64,000 nt of DNA. Source: Trichosporon coremiiforme. Its lineage: Eukaryota > Basidiomycota > Tremellomycetes > Trichosporonales > Trichosporonaceae. Below the pieces are notes generated by a model. That model did not search any database and was not told the DNA's origin. It saw only the letters and a list, made by a program, of their open reading frames with translations. A program made the position numbers and the translations under genes. The stretch is taken from positions 310,001 through 374,000 of the forward strand of contig BCJJ01000013.1 of NCBI GenBank assembly GCA_039545355.1, read 5' to 3'. Of the stretch, positions 22,783 through 34,365 are shown one piece after another (position 1 is the first letter of the stretch; each line of letters starts with the position of its first letter).

Positions 22783-23288
22783 CGCACAGATGCCTTGGAC
22801 TTGCAGAGATAGATGGTTTGTGATGGAGCGAGGTGTAAAGGGAGCAACTTGGAGCGAGCGAGAGGAAGGAAGACGGGAGTCGGAGGGATCAGAGTGGGCC
22901 GGCGCCTGAGTGCAGCGTCGACCATCGACCATGAGGTCAGGTCATGTCAGAATTGGCGGCAGAGCCAGCTTAACCAGGAACGCACCCGGCTAGGCCGCGA
23001 GACGACTGTCCGAGACGAAGCGCCGTACGCAGAGCAGCGTCCTCCCTGTCGCGCTGCAGGCTCGAATGAGTAGGGAAGAGCAGGGAAGAGCAGGAACCTG
23101 GGTGGGTGCAGTGCCAGGGTTCAGGGCCGGTGCTCAGGACACAGACCAGGGCCCCCAGTGCTCCTCCTGTGCCATCGCTTTCGACTTGCGTACTCTTTAT
23201 CTCCGAGAGCTGTCATATTCGAGTCTGTAATGTCGCATGCTCTCTTCGGTGGTCCATGCCACGGTCCTTGGAAGAGAACAAACACACC

Positions 23289-23303
23289 CACACACACACA
23301 CAC
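23289..23303. repeat. (CA)n microsatellite
   Basis: Uninterrupted CA dinucleotides in intergenic DNA. Confidence 0.9.
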
Positions 23304-26300
23304 TAAGATTCTGGCTCTGCAAACTGCAAACTCTGTTCTGAGGCGAGAGACCTCGTCACCGAGCATCAGCCTGACCAAGACCGAGTGCGACACGAGACGT
23401 TTGCAGTCTCGGTCGGTGGCGAATCGCGGCGTGATGAGACAGTCAAAGCCAAGGGGGCGATCAGCATTGCGCCGGGCCTGTGAATACTCGAGGAGTGAGT
23501 GAATGGATGCCTGCCAAGGACTGCGTACCCGATCGAGCCTGTTCCCTCTGTTCCTTATGCGCAACCGAGTCCAGTCCTCATCCTCACAATCCTCGCATCC
23601 TTGCATTCAATGCTTTCGGACGCAAACGGCAGATACATGTGCTCTAGAAAGAGAGTAGCCGGCTGACCTTGCATTCGGTTTGTCTGCAGTGTACGGGAGT
23701 CGGACTGTCAATGCCAGCGTAGCGCCTCGCTCGCCTTGCTACAACGCACTGTCGTGGGCTTGGGCGCGGATCAGACTGGCTGGCTGGCTGACTTGGGCCC
23801 CGTCCCAAGTCCAACGAGCGAGAGCGAGTGAACCCACTCAACTCGGCCCCGCTCAAGCCATACAGCCAAACGGTAGCCAAAAGGTTGACCCGAGACCCAA
23901 ACCGTCGCTGTAGAGTGGGTACGGGAGGTACAGAGGTACAGAGGCATGCGTGAGCTCGTGACCCACCTGGCTTGTCGTCCCGAAATTGAATAGGCGTCTT
24001 GCGGCTTGGGCCGAGTGCCCGAACGGCACGGCACCCACTCACCGTAAACCAGCCTGGCCCTCAGCCAGTCAGTATCGGGACGCTCTCTCCGAGGGCAATA
24101 GACACAGAGGGTAAGAAGCGCTCCCGGGAAGAGACAGATTGCATTAACCGACGCGTCTAGCGCTGCCGTCTGCAGCCACGGCAAAGGTTGGAACCAGGGA
24201 ACGCCCATAAGGGGGCCAGGGAAGGCACGGCAGACGGATCAATGTGCAGTCCGCTGGAGTCGTACATGCCCTTGCTGGGCGGCGTGTCTCATCACATCCA
24301 TTGAGCCATTTTGGATACTTGCGACCGCAGCGAGCATTGAGATCAGCTCATACAGGACTGAGGTACACTCACTGACGTCGTCAGGGCCAACGACCACGCG
24401 TGACAACCCACCACCCACCCACCGCTTCTTCACAGCGAGCTGAATTTACGGAGTAGTTCGAATGGGTAACGCGCCCGAAACTGCATGTCGCATGCGCTCC
24501 GAGTACGGCCAATTCAGCCTGTTGCGCTGTGCTAACTGTGCTAACTGTGCTCTTGCTCTTTTCTTCACCTGTCCTCAGCAAGCCAAGCGGGAGGAGTCGC
24601 AGCCGTGAGTCGGCCTTCCCTCCGGCTCCATGGCCCTGTATTTGTCTTGTCTCAAACTGCCGCCCACGCCAGCTGCGTCGTGCGCCGGTGATACCTCCGA
24701 CGTACCCACGACTCAGCCACCGAAGCGAACCCAAGGATCAGAGGGAAGTGCACAGACGTTGACCTCGAATGTTTAGACGTGTGTCACATCACACGCACAT
24801 CAATGACGCGCCGGTTGCACCATTCCTGGGAATCACGCGACTGAATGGCCCTCAGCGGCGGACTAAACTGTATTCTCCAATTCAGAATGCCCCGGGGCAA
24901 GTCACACCCGGCACGTTGGGCGCGTCTGACGCAGCCTGTATTCAACGCTGGACGGCGCTCGCCGCTTCGAGTAATGTTGAGGTTACGCGTGAATGAACGA
25001 GCGAACGCGAGTGACGCGTGCTGAACCCAACAATCATAGTGAGGCTGAACAGAGGGACCTCTGTGGACAGCGAGGAGGCTGGCAATGGCCGTGCATACGT
25101 GCAGCTAGCCAAACCTCATCTCGGCGGTGCAGATCCGCGCGACCATACGGCGCCACAAAGGTCGGACCCACTCTCAGATCCAGCAGGATCCAGCAGGACC
25201 CAGTGTTCAGGCATCGGACGTCCGGAAACGCCTCATGAGTTGACTTCCTGGCTGAAATCTCGTATTTCGGGGTCCGCGGCCCTCACATCCTCGCACTTTC
25301 GCAGCCGTTTTCCTCGGAGCAGCAGGACATGGCCAGGTTTGCCCAGGTCTTGTGTCCAGGAAGAGATTATCCGCAGCCACTAGTCTACCCTAATTCGTCT
25401 GCGTCGTGTGTTGGTGTGTTCGTGTGGTCGGGGGCGAAATGTTTCGGATGTTTCTGCTTCTGAGCAGATCTGAAAACTCCATCGGGTCTGTCGATTATGG
25501 TGGGTCTCGTCTATCAAGTAATGCATTTCCGATCACCCAGGACCAAGATGAAAACAACCAGGACTCTTGGAAGAGGGCCGATTGCAGTACCAAGCCGTAA
25601 GAGTCAGGACGACGGCGAAAAGAGATCGGTATTGCGACGCCAAACCACGACGCGCGACGGTCGTCGGAACCGGTCTCCGAGCCGGTCAGTCACCGGCTAC
25701 GGCTTACGGCCCGACATGTCCCATGTCCCATGTCCCATGCACAGACACGCAACGAGGTACACCTCGGCCGTCTTCTGCACATACGTAAGAAGGAATCAGC
25801 TTTGGAACAATGCCCGACCCAAGAAAACACCGAAGTGATGCCAGCCTTCTGCCTCTGGTGAAGATAGGGCATGGGGTTGAGTTTAGGCTCAGAGCTACGA
25901 CGCTGACTTCGCTCACTTCGCTCACTGCACGCGTCTGGCTGCGACGCGCACTCTGCAGCGTAACGGCAACACCATGCTGTCAGGTCAGATCGCGAACAGG
26001 TCAAACACGAAGGTACATAACTTCTGTCGTGTTCTGCATCGACGGCGTCCCTGTCGTCCAGACGATCGATCATTATGTTGAGGGATGGGACAGACACCCC
26101 GCCCACACCCCTCGCTCTACCTCTGCTTGTTGAGGCCTCATTTCTGGGTACAGCTCGTGTGTCCGGCGTCTGACATTGGCACTGCTTTGTCGACTGCATG
26201 CGTTTGCAAAGGAGGTGGACAGCGGAGAGCCACTTCGGACGAGATGGTTGCCTCTTCGAGCAGCATGTCAAGGCACAGATCCAAGGGTCAAGGTGTTATG

Positions 26301-27160
26301 TATGCATGCTGATGATCTGCACGATGGGTCTGCATGCCCACATGCATAACGCTCGTCGCCTTCGTGCCACACCGAGCGGGCAGTGGCCCAAACATCCTAA
26401 CGCATCTTAACGCGGGTCGCAGCGCCCGCTGGCCGTGGGCCGTAGAGACGAGGCCCCGGGACTGTTGCCGCTGCCGCTGCGGTCGCGTTGCCGTTGCCGT
26501 TGCTTTTCCGCGAAGACTTGCCGCGCGCTGGGAAGACTAAGAGATCCAAAGTGCGGATCCAGCGTAACCTTGTTTCATCCCCGCACCCGAAGCACTGGAC
26601 CGAGCTTGGTTGTCTTCCGGGCGCAGCACCAGTACGTAAAGGCGACATGACGGGTGTGCGGGTGTGCGGGTGGCGACTCATGCATGACTGCGATATGCGA
26701 GGGCTCTTGGATGAGCGCGAGGCTGCTTGCCAGAACTGTGCAAGGGGTCGGAGACGAGCACTGCTACATTCATGTTCTCCCACGGTCAAGTAACAAGTGA
26801 TGATACCGAGACGATTCATTGACGTCAGGTCCATCGAGGAAAGATCGCTGCTGACTGCTCACATGTGCATGCTGCAGGCGTGCTGGCGGCTGTCGGCGTC
26901 GGTGAGGTCTTCGGCGTACTGTAGATAACAGTGCTTTGATCATGTCCCTGCATTCTACTGTATGGTATAGAATTCGAACTCTCTGTCTCTTCCTCTCCTG
27001 CGTCCTGATCGTCCTCATCGCTCTCAGGAGTTCCACCCTCCAACTATCTCTTCGACCGCTTGATCCATTCCTCAGGTACAGTACCTCTTCCGGCCTAGTT
27101 GGCTGCGGAACTCCGAACACATCACAAGTAATCCTCCTGACCTTGTCCGCGTATCCCTTC

Positions 27161-27660
27161 TCATAGCGCCATCGGCATCTCGCCAAACCCCCTCTTCTCC
27201 ACATCCCTCCCCTCGCCCTCGTTCTCCTTCTCTGGCACCTCCCTGCGCTCAAAATAGTCTCCAGCCCTGAACTCCTCTTCCCGTCCGGCCGCCCGTAGAG
27301 GTCATACCGCATCTCGAGTGCGTTGAACTCTGGCGAGCTCAACACCACAATCTCCGTCTCACTCGACAGTCTCCACGTTTCCTTCTCTTCCAGACTCACA
27401 CGCGGCAGTTTCATGATGTAATGAAACCTGTGCAGGATGTCGTGCATTCCCAGACTGCCTGTGCCGTTGTTCTCGAGCTGGCGGCGTAAGGTGCCACTGT
27501 CGGGCCATCAGGGGTGAGAGGGGTCGCCACCCCATACGCCCGGTGGACAGCCGGCCGTCCCGATCACTGAGCTATATTCGGCCGGATCGTGGATCACGAC
27601 GAACTCGGGGGCGAGTCGGGAGAGCGCGACGTCGCCCTTTGTCGTGCGGTGCGGTGGTGT
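27161..27660 (-). CDS. uncharacterised coding patch, spliced or decayed
   Basis: I do not recognise the family. Minus-strand frames read like protein in three consecutive pieces. From about 27660, a frame contains LAPEFVVIHDPAEYSSVIG. After a possible 60-nt intron (donor GTATGG, acceptor GCCAG) it resumes in the same frame with MHDILHRFHYIMKLPRV and EIVVLSSPEFNALEM. A 41-nt GTATGA...TTCAG segment, or a frameshift, then leads to a charged C-terminus (YFERREVPEKENEGEG) ending at TGA 27161-27163. Without the first intron there is an in-frame TGA. No start codon can be fixed: frames upstream of 27660 break in several places. It is either a small multi-exon gene or a pseudogene; both short introns are inferred. 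Confidence 0.35.
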
Positions 27661-28332
27661 TGGTGTCTCAGCTCTAGGAGCTCTTCCTCAATCGGCCCGG
27701 AATCGGTGACTGGGTGCCGAGGAGATGTTGATCGACAACGTCAGGACGTTGCCACTAGCGTTCTCGTCATTTGACCGGTGGTGGCATGGCTGGGACCACT
27801 CGCGGTGCTGTTTCCAGTTTTGCGGCTGGTGTTCTCATTGTAATTTCGATAGGAGAGAGCGAGGTATAGGTCGAGACCAGCTCGCTTCAGTATCTCGACT
27901 TTCTCCTGACACTTGCCACTCCTAGTGCGATGCGCGGGGCCATATGACTCCGCTCGCTTGTGCTCCACACTGAACTTATTCTTGGCTCGACTCGAGGACC
28001 GTGAACCGCATGTATCAAGAGAACGTACGGCATGTACCGTGGGGCCACCCGTTCATGCAATCCTGACTTGGCCAGTCTTCGGCCAGTCCATAACTCAGGT
28101 ACTGTCCAGTGGACCCCAGATTTAGTGCATCCGTCTCCTGCTTGTACACTCAGAGAACCTCGCTAACCTCTCAGCCTCCAGCATCGGTATCAGAGCCACA
28201 ACCCCGTTGACGACCGCCCCTCTGCGCCCAAAACAGACCACGTGGGCCCCACACCTGCATCTGTCCCAGCCTCCTCGTGCAAAACCCCAGAGTGTCTCAC
28301 CGCAAAGCCTTGGCTCAGCGGTTAGCATCATT
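27661..28332. other. intergenic between the coding patch and tRNA-Leu
   Basis: About 670 bp. It may contain the 5' exon or promoter of the patch at 27161-27660. A D-arm-like string (GGCTCAGCGGTTAGCA) just before the tRNA does not fold into a tRNA of its own. Nothing else is supported. Confidence 0.45.
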
Positions 28333-28440
28333 GGATCGATACCCAAGTCCGGTTTAAGGGGCTCGACTCAAGTCGATAGACTTTGTCCGACAGGATTTTC
28401 GAGTGCGTAAGCATCGTGGGTTCGAATCCCACTCGATTCA
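28333..28440 (+). tRNA. tRNA-Leu(CAA) with a 25-nt intron
   Basis: The sequence folds as a class II tRNA. The acceptor stem is 28333-28339 paired with 28433-28439 (one G-U pair), with discriminator A at 28440. The D stem is CCC/GGG around a loop containing GG. The anticodon stem is CTCGA (28362-28366) with TCGAG (28399-28403), and the anticodon CAA is at 28369-28371. A 25-nt intron (28373-28397) sits in the canonical position one base 3' of the anticodon. The long variable arm (TGC-GTAA-GCA) is typical of leucine tRNA. The T arm is GTGGG/CCCAC with loop TTCGAAT; the perfect B box GGTTCGAATCC is at 28419-28429. A run of seven T follows at once. It decodes UUG. CCA is not encoded, as expected for a nuclear gene. 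Confidence 0.93.
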
Positions 28441-28442
28441 GC

Positions 28443-28449
28443 TTTTTTT
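28443..28449 (+). terminator. RNA polymerase III terminator
   Basis: Seven consecutive T begin two bases after the tRNA-Leu discriminator base, the standard Pol III stop signal. Confidence 0.88.
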
Positions 28450-28689
28450 CGCCGTAGCCGGATGCCCCTCAGCCTTCCATCAGCTGGCAGTAAGAACGAA
28501 GAACAGGGCGTAGAGTGCGCAAAGAACAAGATACATGTACATACTCAACATGGATTAAGGTCTAGTAACAGGGTATTAGGGAATAGATGTGCGACACATG
28601 AATTAATAGATACAATACACGGAACTCCTTGCCCGTTCTTACACTCTCTCTAGGTTGCAGACAACCGAGGGCGCGGCTGCTCGCCGACG

Positions 28690-31600
28690 CTACGTCAACC
28701 CCCCTACAATCTTCTGACTAGCCGGCGCCACACAATCCGCCCTCAGCGTGCCCTTTCCATTCCCGCGATCGGACCCGCCGTCCTCGAGATGCGGCCCGTT
28801 GCCGGCATAATTCTGCGACCCGGGGATAGCGTACGGACGCGCGTAGTCGGGACCCGCGTTCATCGTGTTCAGCACGTCGTCGAGGCGAGCGTGTGCTGCG
28901 TGTTTCCGCAGTTCCTTCTCGTGCGGGGTTATGCTGCCGCTACCGTTCCGCGGGTCCGTTGACTGCTGGTTTGGCTTGGACTGGGGAAGCGCCTGCGGAG
29001 ACGGCTGCGCCTTCGCCGAAGCCGTGGCCGGAGCCTTCGGCTTCCGCTTCGACTTCGGCTTGGTACGCGTCTTCGACTGCTGCGCGGGGTGCTCTACCGA
29101 CCCGGAGCGCGGCTGCGGTATATCCTGGAACGGACCGGGATTGTACTGCCTCCTAGGTTGCATGATGGGCGGGCCGCCGCGGAGACCACCGCGCGTCGGT
29201 CTGCTAGAGGGCGCGTCAGAGGCGATGTCGCGTTTGGCGGGGGTGCTGTCAAATCCGGGCGAGCTCGGGTCACTTGGGTCGCTGGGCATGCGCGAGTTAA
29301 GGTCCGTGTCCTCGTCCCCGAGGTCGGTGTCCGTGTGCTCGCCCGAGTCGGGCGAGCCCTCGTCGTCGCTCTCCGTGTCCCACACGTTGGGACCGTAGGC
29401 GGCGTCCCGGTATCCGTCGCTTGAGAGCGAGGGACTCTCGCGTCCGTCACGATTGCCGCCCTTCTTGCCAGCCTCGCCACGCTCGGCCGCCCCAGCGTCG
29501 TCGAATTGCTGCGAAGGTCCCGCGTCCTCGAGCATCTCGTCCTCGGCATCTTTCTCTGCCTCGTGCGCGGCGCGCTTTCCCCGCTTGGTCCCGCTCAGCT
29601 CTCCCCGCCGCGCCTCCTTCTTCAGCTCCTTCAATTCGCCCTCGCGCTGCGTCGAGTCCTTCTTCCGCTCCGCCGACGTCAGGAGCAGGTCGCGCGCAAA
29701 CTTCTCCTTGTCCAGGTACTCCTCCTCCTCCTCGTCGGGGATTGCCTTGATGATCTCCTCCACGTTCTTGTCTGTGCGCCGGAACAGCTCTTCCTCCATC
29801 GCCTCCCAGATCTTGGCCTTGAGCTTCTTCGGCTCCTTCTGGTCCTTCTTGTGCTTGTGGTGGGAGGAGGAGCCGTGCCGGTCAGAGGAAGAGTCGTGGT
29901 GGTCGGAAAAGGAAGAGTGGGAAGAGCGCCGCGAGTGCGTGTGGTTGGTCTGCTCGGGCAGTCGGCCAGCGTTCGCGTCCGACTCGGAAAGACGCCCCTC
30001 GGCTTGCGCCTGGTCGACGTGAGGCGTGTCGGTCTGCGCGCCGGATGCCGAGCTCGTCGCGAGTTTCCGCTTGTGGAGGTGCTTTTTCTTCTTGCCGTCC
30101 TTGGTATAGTCGGCCTCATCGCGCTCCCGGGGCGCTTCGTACCCGGGCGGACGCACCTTGCCCTCAGAGTCCATGTTGCGTCGTCGGAGTTTCTGCTCGA
30201 GTTTCTTGCGGCGGGAGTGCGAGGACCGCGTCAGATTCTTGAACCGCTGGTGGTGCCACTTCCTGTAGCTGCCTCCTTTGAGTTGGATGTGCCAGCGCTC
30301 GAAGCGTTTCAGGTCGTCGCCCTCAAGGCCCAGCAGCGTCGAGGACAAGACGAGAATCTCGGCAAACGTGCTCCGATACCGGCGCACGCGCGTGAGCATG
30401 TCGTCATCGTACGAGTCGCCCGAGATCAGGTTCGTGTCCTGCTCGAGCTGGCGGATGTGTTCCTGCTGCGCGTCGGTCGTGTAGTTGCGCCGGTTCCGCT
30501 CCGCGTCCTCGCTCTCTTTCAGCGCATCGTCTGCGTCGCCGCCCTCGCCGTACAACTGGAACGCGTCTCTTACCTGCAGGTTCCGGTCGGCGACTAACAG
30601 TGTCTGGGCGAGGTCCTTGTCCATCGAGTCGATCAGCATCTGCCGCGCCTGCGCCTCCAAGCGGGTCACGCGCCCGATCAGCTGCTTCAGGAGGTAGAAC
30701 TCGATCTGCTCGCGCCGAAGCGGCTCGTTGAGCCACTCCTTCTCGTCGTACTTGCCCTTTTCGCCGTGGTGCGGGTCGTCGCACTTCTCGTTCTGGTGCG
30801 AGTGCTTGCCGTCCACGAGCGACTTGAAGGCACGGTCGAGCAGCTCCTCCTTTGCCGACTTGTGCGTGTTCTTGTCCAGAACACTGTCCACCGCCTTGTC
30901 CTCCTCGTCCGGCCGGATCTCGGCGGGGATCCCGTCCACGTTTTCGTACTGATCGTCTTCGTGCTTCTCGTGGTGGTTTTCGTCGAGCGTGTCTCCGTTC
31001 AGCTGATTGTTTTCTTGCTTCGAACGCCGCTTCTCGTACCCGTTCTGCTCGTGGTCCGGCTGCTCCTTCAACGACCTCTTCTCATCATGCGACGACCCGT
31101 CAGGCGGCTCTTCTTTGACGAGCCCGTCGTCCTCGGACTCCTCATCGTCCATGTACCCAGCTTCCTTAAGGCTGTCGATGTACAGGCGGCGGACCTTCTC
31201 CCAGCGGCGGTGGTGCCGCAGCACGAAGTGCGAGTGCGGGGCGAATGTCTCGGGGTCGCGTTCTCGTTCGATAGCTGCGAAGGGTCAGCGATGGAACTCG
31301 AAGTGACTCACAGAGCATGTCTTTGGTGAACTGGTGCTGCGTCAACGTGTACAGGATACCTGTAACCGTCTGAACTGCAAAGTTGGCCACGACCGGGACG
31401 GCCATGAGGGCGTAACAGACCCAGAAGACGCGTCCTGCGGCGGTTACCGGGGCGTAATCGCCGTAGCCGATGGTGAAGGACATGACCATGACCGAGTATA
31501 GCGCGTTACTGGGTGTCAGCTGTGAAGGCGCACATCAACTCACCCGTAGCCCCATCCCTCGACAAAGTGGAACACCATGGCGCCCAAGCACCAGAAGCTG

Positions 31601-32790
31601 AACGTGCTGAAAAATGCCCAGACAAGATCCCAGAGCTGGATCAGGCTGCGGTGTCAGTACCTCAGAAGTCTCAATCACGCACGATTCCTGATGCAGGTTG
31701 ATCTGGTGGAGGAGGGCGATCTCGTCGATCAGCGTGGCGTAGGGCTTGCGTCGCACAGCGCTACTGTGGACGATGACAGAGTACTTTTTAAGCCACTTCT
31801 GGCGGCGCTCGACGGCACGGCTCTGGACCCAGTCGATCGTGATCGAGACAGCGCTACCGAGCTGCGCGAGGGTGAGGACGGCAAAGATGAACAGAAGAAC
31901 CTTGCTGGCCGCGGTCTGAACCGTGAGGTCGCCATAGCCGACAGTGAGCGCGGTCTGGATCGAGAAGTAGATGGCGTCGAAGTAGCGCCAGTTCTCGAGC
32001 TGGGAGAACGCGAGCGCTTCGAGACCGATCAGAACCGTGAACACCATCACGGACAGGAGGAACTTGCGGCCCGTCAGGCGGAACTCCTGATCGTCACCCA
32101 AGTCGAATGGGTGGAGCTTGCCGACGAGCCAGTGCAGGAACAGCGCGACCGCGATGCTGCCGGAGATGAGGACCGAGAACACAGCGCACCAGAACCCCTC
32201 GCTGAATTGCGAGTCCGGTGGCCGCGGCTCGCCGGCGCCAAAGATGAAGAGGTTACAGAGCGCGACCATCGCTTTCAGTATCCAGAATACGATCGAGAGT
32301 TTCGCGGCCCGCTGCCAGATGCCGTGGAACGAAGAGAAACGCAGCAACAGCAAGACCATGGCGACAATGTTCAGCGCAAGCGACACCGAACTCAGCGCGA
32401 AACATGCGTTGGGGTCCGGAATCGTTTGGTCACCGCGGACGTACCACGGTTGCTGGGATTGTCAGTAGTAGTCAGGCGATCGCCACTTACCGCGAGAGCC
32501 GGGATGTCCAGTAGCGTTGACAGCGGAGCTGCTACGGCGGCCAGAAGCGGGCTATACTTGGCCCATACCCTGAGGAACCAGGTGACCCAGTCTGAGAGCA
32601 CGACGAAGAACTTGCCGACTGGCCCTTTGTTCTTCTTCTTCTCCTTCAGGCTGGACGAGTTGTCTGACAGGGAAGGGTCTGCTGGTACGAACCGGGGGAT
32701 GGAGACGGTCGCATTGAACTCCTGCCTGGAAGAGGAGGAGGTCCTCGTCGGTGAGTTGCGTCGTCCGCCGTCGCCATCATCGCGGGCCAT
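28690..32790 (-). CDS. TOK1: TOK1-type two-pore outward-rectifier K+ channel with long C-terminal tail
   Basis: Plasma-membrane K+ efflux channel. Exons: 32790-32491, 32452-31683, 31645-31544, 31508-31312, 31274-28690. The introns are 35-38 nt, every phase fits, and the product is 1317 residues. The core has the TOK pattern of eight membrane segments with two pore loops: selectivity filter TVGYGD near residue 271 and TIGYGD near 403. After the last helix (about 450) comes a cytoplasmic tail of some 860 residues. It is highly charged and Lys/Asp/Glu/Ser/His-rich, with likely coiled coils in its first half (LEQKLRRRN region) and Pro/Gln-rich disorder at the end. The budding-yeast homologue totals about 690 residues, so the tail is unusual. 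The tail frame is continuous with the channel, with no stop or splice site separating them, though most of it lies in one exon and could carry a separate function. Confidence 0.93.
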
Positions 32791-34365
32791 GTCGGAGGGG
32801 GGATGGTGGTATCAGGCGAGGTCGGACAGTGTCATGAAGATGCAAAAGCGTAAATCAGGGAGGTGCAGTTGACAAGCATGCATAACGGTTGCCGGCGATG
32901 GAGCGACGGACAGGGGGAGGGGGGGTGGGGTTCAGACAGGGCGACCGAGTTGTTGAAAACAAAGACCGACCCAGGAACGGGAGTGGTGTTTCCACCGCTC
33001 ACCACCCGCGTCATAGCAGCAACCCTCGCTTGATCCTGGGACGGGGCAGGGCACAATACGCCAATACCTTGAACTTTAGGACCCAGGTTGCGGCCGTATT
33101 ACCGCATTTGCCGCCCAGTCTGGAACTAAGTCAGACGCGTGAATGTGCACACGCGTGCACCGATGGTTCGCTCGGTCTCCAAGGAAGAGCACAGGTGCAC
33201 AGGTGCACACGACGCACTCTGGGAATCACAAAGACGAGTAAGTATCAGATAACGGAGTGGCAAGTGACCGCAAGCCATGTCTCGGTGTATCACGACCCGA
33301 AGCGTCGTCGTCTTGGTCTTGGCTTGGCCAGGCTTGCATGGTCACACGCACCGCTGGGCTACGGTGCCTTAGTGCGGTTGCTTTCAAGGGGTCGGCCAAG
33401 ATTAGAAACACACTAATCTTCCGCCGTTTCCCTGATTATGCTTCACTGTCGCACAGTCAACAGGATCATTAGGATCAAATCGATCGGTTACATTGTTGAG
33501 AGTCGAGACCCTTGCACATCAAGAGCTGGCGCATGCAGAACAAGTCATTAACCCGGGTGAAGTTAATGGAGGGTGGTCACTTGTGGGCCGTTACGGTTGA
33601 TTGTCTGTTCCTACTGCAAGGATTGAGGTTGCATTGAGACGACGTCACGAGAGGAGGGGATAAGGGAAGACGAGCTATTCTGCGATGCGGAGATACGGCA
33701 CGAGGATTGCGCCAAGCGACGGAGATAGAAACGACAGTCAGCATCCAGAAAAAGCTCGAGTTGGAGCGAGCTCCAGCCAGAGCCTGATTGCGGGGCCAAC
33801 ACTTCTGCAGTGAAAGTCAACATGAGTGGAGGCTTGTTGTTTGTCTGCTCCTCCCATATACTGGGGGAAGACTCTTGGCTCTGACTCTGTTAGCGCCTCG
33901 CGCGGTTGTGCCGACTCTGCTGACTTATTGAGCGGGGTGCAAGCCGAATTCGGATCCGAGATGGGAATACCACGCAAGTGTCCTGACCGTCGGTCCGCCC
34001 TCTTGACCCGCTGGCTGCCTGCCTAGATCCCCAGTCACTGTTGCGTGCGGCACATGCCCGCGCGCCTCCTCAATGACTAGTGATTCCTCACATCGACTTC
34101 AGACATGAACAGATGACTGCCTGAACTGGACAGCCCCCTTTCCCACCACTTCCCTTATCCCATTATCGACGATTCTGAGCACAAGTCCTTCGACTCGAGC
34201 TTGGTCAACACAACACCGCCTTCCTCGACCTCGACCTCGACCTCCTGACTAGTGCACACCCTTTGGGCGATCAACACTCTCGCCTTCCTTCTTCCTGTTC
34301 AAGCCCCACGGTAGTCCTTCACCATCACCCGCTCGCCACGCTTCTTCCCGCTCGACAAGCCCGCG
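32791..34365. other. divergent promoter region, TOK1 / Zn2Cys6 factor
   Basis: About 1.6 kb between two divergent ATGs. It is mixed-composition DNA with a C/T-rich leader (34180-34360) before the regulator. Frames up to 175 codons around 32889-33416 have no recognisable features. No other gene is supported. Confidence 0.5.

Larger units (their letters stand above)
21611..27160. other. gene-poor intergenic region
   Basis: About 5.5 kb upstream of the kelch-BTB gene. It contains a compound dinucleotide microsatellite (22741-22782), a CA run (23289-23303) and short direct repeats (near 24531-24555), but no open frame with recognisable domains or consistent splice sites. Frames of 100-190 codons overlap on several strands and look like chance in GC-rich DNA. 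A distant unspliced gene or a long non-coding RNA cannot be excluded. Confidence 0.45.

Noticed and set aside
27490..27590. tRNA-like string on the minus strand (ATAGCTCAGTGATCGGGA...)
   Set aside because: The D and T arms do not pair correctly, the T loop lacks TTCRA, and the same bases read as part of a coding-like frame.
29506..32872. 363- and 431-codon plus-strand frames
   Set aside because: Antisense to TOK1 exons with conserved pore motifs on the minus strand.
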